Made by a program: the position numbers and the translations under genes
Notes under the pieces: model-generated
Databases searched by the model: none
What the model was told of the DNA's origin: nothing
Seen by the model: the letters and a program-made list of their open reading frames with translations, nothing else
In this document: positions 23,458 through 29,970 of the stretch, piece after piece
How positions within the stretch are numbered: the stretch's first letter is position 1
Layout: each line of letters opens with the position of its first letter
Virus record (IMG/VR): IMGVR_UViG_3300030104_004315
Location: 1 to 29,970 of that record
Length of the DNA: 29,970 nt
Reading direction: 5' to 3' (one strand)
Source: a virus

Positions 23458-25815
23458 GTCTTTCCCTCTCGTAGTATTATTATGAGTCATCCTAATTTGG
23501 TGCCAGTCCACAAATATCTCATTGCCAACTGTGGTATTTGCTGTGCTATAAATATTAGCATTATTGATGGCCCAGGCTAGACCCAGTCTATTAAATCTAC
23601 TGTCAGGAATATGGTGATCATCAATGTTAAACTGAGCCTTTAAAACTCCGTCAACATAGAAATCCACATTCTGCCAGTTCTCGTTACAACTAACTTGTAA
23701 TACTTGGAACTCTTGAGCAGAGACTGCAATCCCTGTATCAGAAACAGTAGAGTTACTGTTGTCAGTTACAACTGCTGACCAATTGGTGGTGGTCTCTCCT
23801 CCACCCTGCCCATATTGGAATTCCATGGCATAAGTTGCGGCAGAGTTGCCGGTGCCATTCCTAAAGCCAAAGCACATTTTACCTTCGTTAGAGCCATCTA
23901 ACCAAAGACCACTAGGTGCAATTCTGCTTGTGAATGATATAGCACAGGAGCTAACCGCTAGAGCATTATTGAAAGTTGTTAGGAATGCTCTACCATAACC
24001 ATCGGTGCCCGACCTGACCTCGTAAACACCAATGGTCCCCTTATCAGGGTGCATAACATCGTTATCGAAACACTGCCCGAAACCTGCGTTAGATCCACTC
24101 TGAGTGGTGCCAAAGCCATTAGCAGCACCTCCAGGAGTTAACCAATCAGCCTCTTGAATATAAACTGTTGGGTTCATCTGGCCTGTTCTAGTTACATTCA
24201 AGTTAGCTGCTGATATATTAGTGGCACTACCACTTTCCATGAAGCTACGTGCATTACTATTTAAAGGCAGAGCGACGGGACCAGCGGCTGCATCACTTGA
24301 AGAGAAGTATATGAAGTTATCTCCTGCTGTAATAGCTTGATCTGGTTGCTGTATCCAATTAACACCAAACTCACTACCCACATACTGTGTAGATGATGAA
24401 TCCGTTCCAGAGAATGCAACTAGTTTATTAACGACGGTATCTCCCTTACCAGTGGTTCCTGGAGGGGTCGAAAGCACATTACTAACCACAAAGTTGCCTA
24501 GAAGATTTTGCGGGACGGTTTGATCTCCAACAGCCATTGAGAGAGTCCCTGCCTGCCAAGTACCGCCACCCCTGTATACGAGAGCCTCTCCTTCCGTTGG
24601 AGACCCGACATTTACATCTGTTAAATCACCAAGATCAGCATCAGTGCCTAGGAAGGTTCTGGAGTTAGTGGTTGTAATTGATGTTGCTACGAACAGATCT
24701 GCTGAGGCATCATATTCAACATTAGTTACAAAGTCTCCTGCTGAACCGTCAAACTCAGCTTCAGTTACAAAGTCTCCCGCTGAACCATCGAATCCAGTTT
24801 TAGTTACGAATAAATCTGCTGAGGCATCATATTCGACTTCAGTTACATAAGCAGCAAGATCTGAGTTAATTACAATAGCAGTGCCATCAACCGTAGGCTT
24901 TTCTGTGAAGGAGGCTACCCCAGTAAATACTGCTGGCCCAGTAACATTTAGCCCTGTAGAGAAGGGTAACTCACTTGGATCTTTTCCTTCTAGTGTTCCA
25001 TCACTTTGCTTTACTAATACGTCTCCTGGACCAGTCGTAGCGGTAGGCTCTATTAAAATTGAATTAGCAGCAATAAAAGCAGCCGGGGGCTGAGTGGTGG
25101 TAGTATTAGTACTATCCTTGAGTATTAGGTCACCATTACCTCCAGTTGATGTAACAAAGAAGTTACCAGCAGAGCCGTCAAATTCAGCCTCAGTTACATA
25201 AGCATCAAGATCAGTAGAAATTACTACTTCGTTAGTATCTACCAAAGGCTTCCTATCAAAAGTAAACGGACCTTCATGAGTTGAAGGACCCGTTACGTTT
25301 AAAGGGCCTGTAACAGAGATAGGGCCGGTAGCATTATAACCTACAGGGAATAGAGGTTGATTTGATACAAATGTAAGGGGGCCTGTGACATTGGCAGTAG
25401 TGTCGTTTGGAATGTAACCTTGAAGATAGCCTGTAGGGCCAGTCACATCTGTAGGTTGCAAATAACCTTTACCTTCCACATAACCAGTGGTAGCAAGATT
25501 TATAGGGGTTGCAGTTGGAGATATGGATGTTACACTTGTACCATCTGTATGGTAGTATAGGATGTCACCTGTGTTTCCATTGGGAAAGCTAACGCCACCA
25601 CCACCACCACCACCGCCCGTTACGATTGTGGAAGGGGCATACAGAAAAGTTCCATCACCAACCGCAGACCAAGCTAAAACTTGATACTGTTCAGGAGCGT
25701 GGTCAGTAGCAACATCCGCAAGATCTATCGAACTGATTTGAAACTCAGCTAAACCGGAAGGCGTGTTGTTACTGTCGTAGCTTAGAGCTAAGGGAAGTCT
25801 GTTTTGTATAGTCAC
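23446..25815 (-). CDS. Large fibre-like structural protein with TGP motifs, 13-residue repeats and lectin-like end
   Basis: 789 residues from GTG 25815, chosen because AGGAGGT lies 5 bases upstream and no ATG fits better. The N-terminal region (SIDLADVATDHAPEQYQVLA) leads to an eight-Gly linker and GDILYYHTDGT, as seen in phage fibre N-termini. Then come repeated TGP units (ATGPISVTGPLNVTGPSTHE), a duplicated module (KPLVDTNEVVISTDLDAYVT and KPTVDGTAIVINSDLAAYVT), and four tandem 13-residue repeats. The C-terminal 230 residues look like a concanavalin-type jelly roll (SFTSRIAPSGLWLDGSNEGK, later NVDFYVDGVLKAQFNIDD). Probable role is host or surface attachment as tail or head fibre; the place beside portal genes leaves this open. 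Confidence 0.75.
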   Translation of the reverse strand: MTIQNRLPLALSYDSNNTPSGLAEFQISSIDLADVATDHAPEQYQVLAWSAVGDGTFLYAPSTIVTGGGGGGGGVSFPNGNTGDILYYHTDGTSVTSISPTATPINLATTGYVEGKGYLQPTDVTGPTGYLQGYIPNDTTANVTGPLTFVSNQPLFPVGYNATGPISVTGPLNVTGPSTHEGPFTFDRKPLVDTNEVVISTDLDAYVTEAEFDGSAGNFFVTSTGGNGDLILKDSTNTTTTQPPAAFIAANSILIEPTATTGPGDVLVKQSDGTLEGKDPSELPFSTGLNVTGPAVFTGVASFTEKPTVDGTAIVINSDLAAYVTEVEYDASADLFVTKTGFDGSAGDFVTEAEFDGSAGDFVTNVEYDASADLFVATSITTTNSRTFLGTDADLGDLTDVNVGSPTEGEALVYRGGGTWQAGTLSMAVGDQTVPQNLLGNFVVSNVLSTPPGTTGKGDTVVNKLVAFSGTDSSSTQYVGSEFGVNWIQQPDQAITAGDNFIYFSSSDAAAGPVALPLNSNARSFMESGSATNISAANLNVTRTGQMNPTVYIQEADWLTPGGAANGFGTTQSGSNAGFGQCFDNDVMHPDKGTIGVYEVRSGTDGYGRAFLTTFNNALAVSSCAISFTSRIAPSGLWLDGSNEGKMCFGFRNGTGNSAATYAMEFQYGQGGGETTTNWSAVVTDNSNSTVSDTGIAVSAQEFQVLQVSCNENWQNVDFYVDGVLKAQFNIDDHHIPDSRFNRLGLAWAINNANIYSTANTTVGNEIFVDWHQIRMTHNNTTRGKDLIQ
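24691..24846 (-). repeat. Four tandem 39-bp coding repeats (13 residues each)
   Basis: Units at 24691-24729, 24730-24768, 24769-24807 and 24808-24846. Protein order is VTEVEYDASADLF, VTKTGFDGSAGDF, VTEAEFDGSAGDF, VTNVEYDASADLF, so the two outer units are alike and the two inner units are alike. A further partial unit (VTEAEFDGSAGNF) lies near 25160-25200 in the upstream module. Confidence 0.85.
25594..25617 (-). repeat. Poly-glycine codon run (8 Gly)
   Basis: A near-perfect GGT trinucleotide tract, one GGC, six GGT and one GGC on the coding strand, that makes a flexible eight-Gly linker between the fibre N-terminus and shaft. Slippage here would change length without breaking the frame. Confidence 0.8.
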
Positions 25816-25820
25816 TAACT

Positions 25821-25827
25821 ACCTCCT
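25821..25827 (-). promoter_or_regulatory. Strong Shine-Dalgarno for the GTG-started fibre gene
   Basis: AGGAGGT on the minus strand, 5 bases before GTG 25815 and abutting the stop of the preceding gene (TAAAGGAGG, stop at 25828-25830). A near-perfect ribosome site offsets the weak start codon and decides the start. Confidence 0.8.
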
Positions 25828-27546
25828 TTAGCTCTTGTATTGTTCAGGATCCTTTTTCTTTTCCTTCTTGTCTTCATCTCCGTTGAGGTCTCCCAGGAGA
25901 TCTTCAATTTTAGACATGAGGTCCGTCAGATCATCCTGACCCATCTCTTCCGGCTCATCGTCATCTTCTTCATCTTCGTCCTCCTCATTCTCATCGTCTT
26001 GAGGAGCTTCATCTTCTCCATCATCAGAAGGAGCTTTAGGCTCTTGATCACTGGCAGCGGCTTCTTCATCATCAGCCTCATCCTTTACTTCCTTGGCGAC
26101 CTCTTCAGCGTCTTTCTTATCGTCTTTCATCGGGACCTCAGAATCGCTATCCATGTCGTCAGGAGACCCTAAGGAGTCTTCACCCTCTTCTTCTGATCCT
26201 TCCATGTCATCTTCATGGTCTTCAACTGAATCAGCAGCCTTCTCAACAGCCGGAACCAGCATCTTTAACACTTGACCGATCTTGCCAAGCTCATCACCTA
26301 CCTTGCTAAAGTCCATGTAATCCATGAGCTTTGCCTCATTTAGGGACTCAGTGTAACCGGCTTCGTTGAAAACCTCATTGATAAAGTCCGCGAGATCAAT
26401 AGCTTCAGCACCATTCTTGGTCTTTAAGCAGTTGGCGAACTCTACAAGAGTGGTCTGAATCAAAGAATCACTCGGAGCGTGCTTCGCAATTGCTGCGAGG
26501 ATTTCAGCTTCAGTCATTAGAAGCGTCTTGAAAGTCGGAACTTCATCAAGCTTGCGAACATCAATCCCATACTTCTCATTTAAGATATCCAAGACGTAAG
26601 CCTTGACAGGCTTCTTCATTTCGAATATCTTACCTACAAACGATGTGATATCCTTGTTCTTAGCATTGATCTCATTCATAGAGAGCGAGTTCTTGATGAT
26701 ACTGTTCAATTGCTTCTTGCTTGAAAGCGCAAAGTAAGGAACATCAGAAACAACCTGTGCAACCTGATGTCTAAGGTTTTCCTCGTCACTCTCGTAAATC
26801 ATCGCAGCCATATCTTGAACCGAGGCGTTATCGACCCAGATCTTATCAAAGCTCTGACGAGCCTCAAGCAGTTCTTTCTGGATAAGCTCCTTTCTGCACA
26901 GGTGCTCGTAGATACTATCCTTGCCAATCGTCTTGACCTCAAAAGTCTTGTTTTCAACAATCTGCTCAACCGTCATCTTAGGAAGATCAAAAGAGGTTGA
27001 TACGAGAGTGGAAAGTTTTACGCCGTTTCTAATTCCAGCCGACTCCTTGATAAGGTTCTTTTCAGTTAAGAACTTAACCAGTTGATCTTTTACTTCGTTC
27101 ACTCTCTGGAACTCTTTACAAGTAACGATTTTACCTTGATCACCGAATCTCTGAACCTTCTCTTCGAGTCTGTTCTTAATTCTATCGTAAGACAGTTGCG
27201 TCTCATACATTGAAAGAATATTGTCGAAGGAGTTATCAGCCTTATTGTAATCACTCTCCATAAGGTTGAAGAGCATGTTAGTTACTTTTTTAGAAGTAAC
27301 CGACTCAAAGGACTTTCTATCCTCTAATACCGAAGCATCTTCAACAATAATCTTAGTTAGCTTAAGAGTGGGCTTGAAGTTGTATTTGCCACTTATAACA
27401 GAACCGCTTTCGGTTAAGTAAGTAGCCTTACCATCTTCAACGCTGAAAAGTTCGACGTTTTCTCTGAGAGTGCGAGCCAAGTAGTCACCAATCTTAATCA
27501 GGTTACTGAACTCTTTGCCTCTATTTTCAATAAGGTTAGTTAACAT
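25828..27546 (-). CDS. Probable prohead core/scaffold-like protein with very acidic C-terminus
   Basis: 572 residues directly after the portal gene. Residues 1 to about 440 are mainly helical and charged, without a recognised enzyme motif (start MLTNLIENRGKEFSNLIKIG). From about 440 to 560 the sequence is dominated by Asp and Glu with some Pro and Ser (DDENEEDEDEEDDDEPEEMG), and it ends in a basic tail KKEKKKDPEQYKS. In T4 the gene after portal is 67, a small very acidic prohead core protein, and scaffold proteins are generally helical and acidic; this one could combine such roles. That is inference from place and composition. It has its own 45-base leader with an AATAAATA late-promoter candidate. 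Confidence 0.6.
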   Translation of the reverse strand: MLTNLIENRGKEFSNLIKIGDYLARTLRENVELFSVEDGKATYLTESGSVISGKYNFKPTLKLTKIIVEDASVLEDRKSFESVTSKKVTNMLFNLMESDYNKADNSFDNILSMYETQLSYDRIKNRLEEKVQRFGDQGKIVTCKEFQRVNEVKDQLVKFLTEKNLIKESAGIRNGVKLSTLVSTSFDLPKMTVEQIVENKTFEVKTIGKDSIYEHLCRKELIQKELLEARQSFDKIWVDNASVQDMAAMIYESDEENLRHQVAQVVSDVPYFALSSKKQLNSIIKNSLSMNEINAKNKDITSFVGKIFEMKKPVKAYVLDILNEKYGIDVRKLDEVPTFKTLLMTEAEILAAIAKHAPSDSLIQTTLVEFANCLKTKNGAEAIDLADFINEVFNEAGYTESLNEAKLMDYMDFSKVGDELGKIGQVLKMLVPAVEKAADSVEDHEDDMEGSEEEGEDSLGSPDDMDSDSEVPMKDDKKDAEEVAKEVKDEADDEEAAASDQEPKAPSDDGEDEAPQDDENEEDEDEEDDDEPEEMGQDDLTDLMSKIEDLLGDLNGDEDKKEKKKDPEQYKS

Positions 27547-27591
27547 AGCATAAAATCTTTATCAAAATTATTTAGATGTGGTTAGTTGGTC

Positions 27592-29361
27592 TTATTTATT
27601 AAAATGACTTCCTTTCGACATGTCTTCCAAGAGTTTTAGTAACTCGTCATCACAATCAGCCTCAATAGCTAGAGACTTCATATTATCAATATCAATGGAT
27701 TCAGGTTGTGGTTCAGGGCCTGGAGGAGGGGCTTCTGGAGGTGCTCCAGGAGGTGGAAGAGCCCCGCCTGCGGGAGGTGGGGCTCCAGGGGCTCCGCCCA
27801 TAGCTCCAGCCAAGGCAGGATCTTTCTGGTCTTTCTCAAGACCGTCCTTCATCTCTTGGATTTCATTATCCGAAAGCTGATAGTAATCCTTATAAATTTT
27901 ATCCATTGGGAAGATACCCAAACCCTTAACAGCCTGGACAACTCTGGCTTTCTGCTCATCAGTATCTAACTGTCTCTTCAGAGCCATATCAGACGGTGCG
28001 GGAAGCTTAATTCTTAAATCATTGATAAGAGTGTTGGGGAAGCCTTTTAGCATCAAGTGCCTTTTAGCTAAGGTCTCCAACCCAATTTCAATAGACTTTT
28101 GGATTCTTGTGATAACCCTGGCGAACTTAACATCTAATTGAGCTAAGTTAGCTTTTCTTTCAGGAGTGTTATCCTTCTCAACAATGTAATCCTTAGGAAT
28201 CTTTAGAGCAGCGAGAAGCTTGTCCCTGAAGTATTTAACATCATCGACTTCACCAAGGTTATCAGCACCAGGAAGCGTGTCAATCTTAGTACCCGATCCT
28301 CTTCCATTCACAGCGATGTAGAAGTCTTCATCAGCAGCGAGAGCGTTGTAGTTCTCTTCAATGTTACCTGTTTGGCGGTTATAGTTCTTATTCTTCTTGA
28401 ACTTATCCATCTGCTTCTTAATATGCATCTCAGCCTTAGAAGCAGGCAGCGAGCCAGTGTCAATGTAGAAGATACGACGCTCAGGAGCGCGAACAAGACG
28501 GTAGATGAGCATGGCATCCTCCATCATCTTCAAACTCTTGTAAGTGACTCTAGCAGCCGCTGCAACCGACTTTCCGTAAGGATAGTGAGTTGGATCAGAG
28601 GTGTGCAATCGGAAGTGAACAATCTGACCAGGATCTAATGAGATCATCCTGGAATCATCGAGAACAGGACCAATAGATCCATAAGATGTCCAATCACTCT
28701 TCTTCGGAACTTCCTGTAAGAATCTCTTCAAGTAACCGAACTCATCCTCAACTCGATAAATGTAAGTCGGGTTCAGAATCTTGATTCTTTGGATGCCTCT
28801 CTTCGCATTGTTAAGGTCGATAATGGTCTCAATAAACATGTCCCCATACTTCACCACGTTTCGAGAAATATCCCAAAGATAGCGAACCATGTTAGTCTGG
28901 TCGAACATGTTAGCGATCTCAGCCTTCACCATCTCATCGTCGGTAACAATATCCCAGGGTGTACCGTCAATGTTTTCTTGAGTGCAGTCGTCACTGTAAA
29001 TATCAAATGCGGAAGAGATTTCAGGATACCCATCCATATCCTCGTATTCTTTGTATCTCTTCTTCCTATCTCCCTCTATCTGTGGTAGAATAGGGTAGGA
29101 ACTCTTCGCATACCCAAACTCAGCAGGAATCTTGACGATCTGATTATTTTGAACCGCATCGCCTTGAAGTGGCTTGGACGGGGCCACCTGTTTTTTAGTG
29201 ATAGGGTTGATGTGTTGACCGTCTTCGAAGTCCTCAACCTCCCTGGAGAAGAACTTCTTAAAGAACCTACCTACGAGTCCAAAAGGTTTATTATAAGGAC
29301 TCTGAGGATTGTCGAACTGGGTATACCCTTCCGCTCCTTCTCTTACTTGCCTATCAGCCAT
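27592..29361 (-). CDS. gp20: Portal vertex protein gp20
   Basis: 589 residues. The dodecameric portal is the DNA gate of the head and docks the terminase and later the neck. Family landmarks are YKEYEDMDGYPEISSAFDIY, then SDDCTQENIDGTPWDIVTDD, VRYLWDISRNVVKYGDMFIE, and KIDTLPGADNLGEVDDVKYF, in the order seen in T4 gp20. The stem region includes the long helix LVRAPERRIFYIDTGSLPAS. It is longer than T4 gp20 (524), mainly through a Gly/Ala/Pro-rich tail (GAPPPAGGALPPPGAPPEAP, residues about 515-555). It overlaps the terminase gene by 19 bases; an AGAAGAGAA stretch upstream can serve as a weak Shine-Dalgarno. Confidence 0.93.
   Translation of the reverse strand: MADRQVREGAEGYTQFDNPQSPYNKPFGLVGRFFKKFFSREVEDFEDGQHINPITKKQVAPSKPLQGDAVQNNQIVKIPAEFGYAKSSYPILPQIEGDRKKRYKEYEDMDGYPEISSAFDIYSDDCTQENIDGTPWDIVTDDEMVKAEIANMFDQTNMVRYLWDISRNVVKYGDMFIETIIDLNNAKRGIQRIKILNPTYIYRVEDEFGYLKRFLQEVPKKSDWTSYGSIGPVLDDSRMISLDPGQIVHFRLHTSDPTHYPYGKSVAAAARVTYKSLKMMEDAMLIYRLVRAPERRIFYIDTGSLPASKAEMHIKKQMDKFKKNKNYNRQTGNIEENYNALAADEDFYIAVNGRGSGTKIDTLPGADNLGEVDDVKYFRDKLLAALKIPKDYIVEKDNTPERKANLAQLDVKFARVITRIQKSIEIGLETLAKRHLMLKGFPNTLINDLRIKLPAPSDMALKRQLDTDEQKARVVQAVKGLGIFPMDKIYKDYYQLSDNEIQEMKDGLEKDQKDPALAGAMGGAPGAPPPAGGALPPPGAPPEAPPPGPEPQPESIDIDNMKSLAIEADCDDELLKLLEDMSKGSHFNK
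27593..27600 (-). promoter_or_regulatory. Candidate T4-type late promoter before the scaffold-like gene
   Basis: Minus-strand AATAAATA at the portal stop codon, 46 bases upstream of the scaffold-like ATG, in one of the few intergenic gaps. A second related element, CTAAATAA, lies at 27568-27575. Both fit the (N)ATAAATA style only loosely, and chance is possible in AT-rich DNA. Confidence 0.35.
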
Positions 29362-29970
29362 TTAATATTCTCTTCTGTGAGTTCATCCGTAGATGTCTTC
29401 ACCTTATATGTATAAGCGTTCTGGATCGCTGGGGGGATATAAGTGCCATCTTCTGTCTTTTCTATGAACGCATTACCTCTTAAGTTATTAAAAACGTTAA
29501 TCGCAGTGGCAAAGGACATAATTAAATCATCATGACAGTTACTATCTGGCTTAATCTTGCCTGTATCAGGGTCGATAATGAACGTTAAAAGCTCGCCAAC
29601 CAGCCTTTCAGAGTTAATTAAAACTTTACCTGACCTAATATTGTGCTCAAGATCGGCTAATAAATTCTCTTTATTCTTTTGAGTAATCATGATTCCGATC
29701 TCTCTCTTGTCATCCATCACCAAGTTTTCGTACTCCAACTCTTCCTGTAAGAAGTAAATTAGATTATTTCCGATACCGTTCCTTTCAGGGCAGACAAAGG
29801 CAGTGTTGTATAACCTAGCTTCGTCTGCTATGATTTTAGCGAACTCGTTTATCGGCGTTCTGTTGGAGTAGAACTCTGCTACCTGCTTACCATTATAGAT
29901 GTCAATAATATGGAAGGCTGAATAATCTCTTTCACGACCAATCGAAGGATCAGCGGCTAGCACATACTCG
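29343..29970 (-). CDS. gp17: Terminase large subunit gp17, C-terminal nuclease domain (5' part outside window)
   Basis: The frame continues beyond the right edge: the codons before the GTG at 29963 read Glu-Tyr, so the visible start EYVLAADPSIGRERDYSAFH is internal. This is the RNase H-like headful nuclease that cuts packaged DNA. Its three acidic positions are visible: Asp in AADPS, Glu in CPERNGIGNN, and Asp in CHDDLIMSFA, equivalent to the catalytic triad of T4 gp17. The N-terminal ATPase is not in the window. The C-terminus (DELTEENIKWLIGK) overlaps the portal gene by 19 bases. The gene order gp17-gp20 without tail tube and sheath genes in between differs from T4, where genes 18 and 19 lie there. 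Confidence 0.93.
   Translation of the reverse strand, partial: EYVLAADPSIGRERDYSAFHIIDIYNGKQVAEFYSNRTPINEFAKIIADEARLYNTAFVCPERNGIGNNLIYFLQEELEYENLVMDDKREIGIMITQKNKENLLADLEHNIRSGKVLINSERLVGELLTFIIDPDTGKIKPDSNCHDDLIMSFATAINVFNNLRGNAFIEKTEDGTYIPPAIQNAYTYKVKTSTDELTEENIKWLIGK

Noticed and set aside
24691-24846. Tandem repeats as a possible CRISPR array
   Set aside because: Units are contiguous, in frame, diverged and have no spacers; they encode 13-residue protein repeats.
25840-26172. A 110-codon plus-strand frame that looks like a membrane protein
   Set aside because: It is antisense to the Asp/Glu codons of the scaffold-like gene; GAT/GAG antisense gives Ile/Leu/Phe codons, which explains the hydrophobicity.
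27620-27969. Gly/Ala/Pro-rich and Trp/Arg-rich plus-strand frames
   Set aside because: They are shadows of the portal's proline-rich tail; composition follows from the GC-rich repeat-like coding.

Overview
The window is a near-gapless stretch of a tailed bacteriophage genome of the T4 superfamily (contractile-tail myovirus), most like the marine branch that includes cyanophages and pelagiphages, but with several divergent parts. The evidence is a recognisable T4-type set: large terminase C-terminus, gp20 portal, UvsW helicase, gp26-like baseplate protein, tape measure, gp53, hub, gp5-like spike, gp25, gp6 and a gp7-like wedge. The DNA is AT-rich, has almost no intergenic space, and shows no tRNA, insertion sequence or CRISPR array. 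The host cannot be read from this window.

Layout on the minus strand, read right to left: head/packaging genes (terminase partial at the right edge, portal, an acidic scaffold-like protein), a large repetitive fibre-like protein, the gp26-like gene with an apparent -1 frameshift extension, an unrecognised structural-type protein, a RecB/Cas4-like nuclease, then a tightly coupled tail and baseplate operon from about 17.74 kb to the left edge: small protein, tape measure, tube-initiator-like protein, gp53, hub, spike, LamG protein, gp25, gp6, and a giant gp7/gpI-like protein. The last occupies 1-4956 with no stop codon in the window, so the first 5 kb is one open gene running off the left edge.

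Three small plus-strand islands interrupt this: (i) a 99-aa gene overlapped by a 51-aa membrane-anchored micro-gene, (ii) a Toprim primase, (iii) uvsW plus an 81-aa helical protein. These are probably early or middle functions. The first gene of each island lacks a Shine-Dalgarno sequence and has the same ACTATT motif exactly 13 nt before its ATG, suggesting a shared promoter giving leaderless or nearly leaderless mRNA.

The most notable observations are the probable programmed -1 frameshift in the gp26-like gene (eight-T run at 21058-21065), which would add a 63-residue tail as in the tail chaperones of other long-tailed phages; the common -13 motif; the fusion of gp7-like, P2 gpI-like and duplicated adhesin-like domains in one protein of at least 1652 residues; a primase that has lost most of its zinc-ribbon ligands; and a spike without the T4 lysozyme domain.
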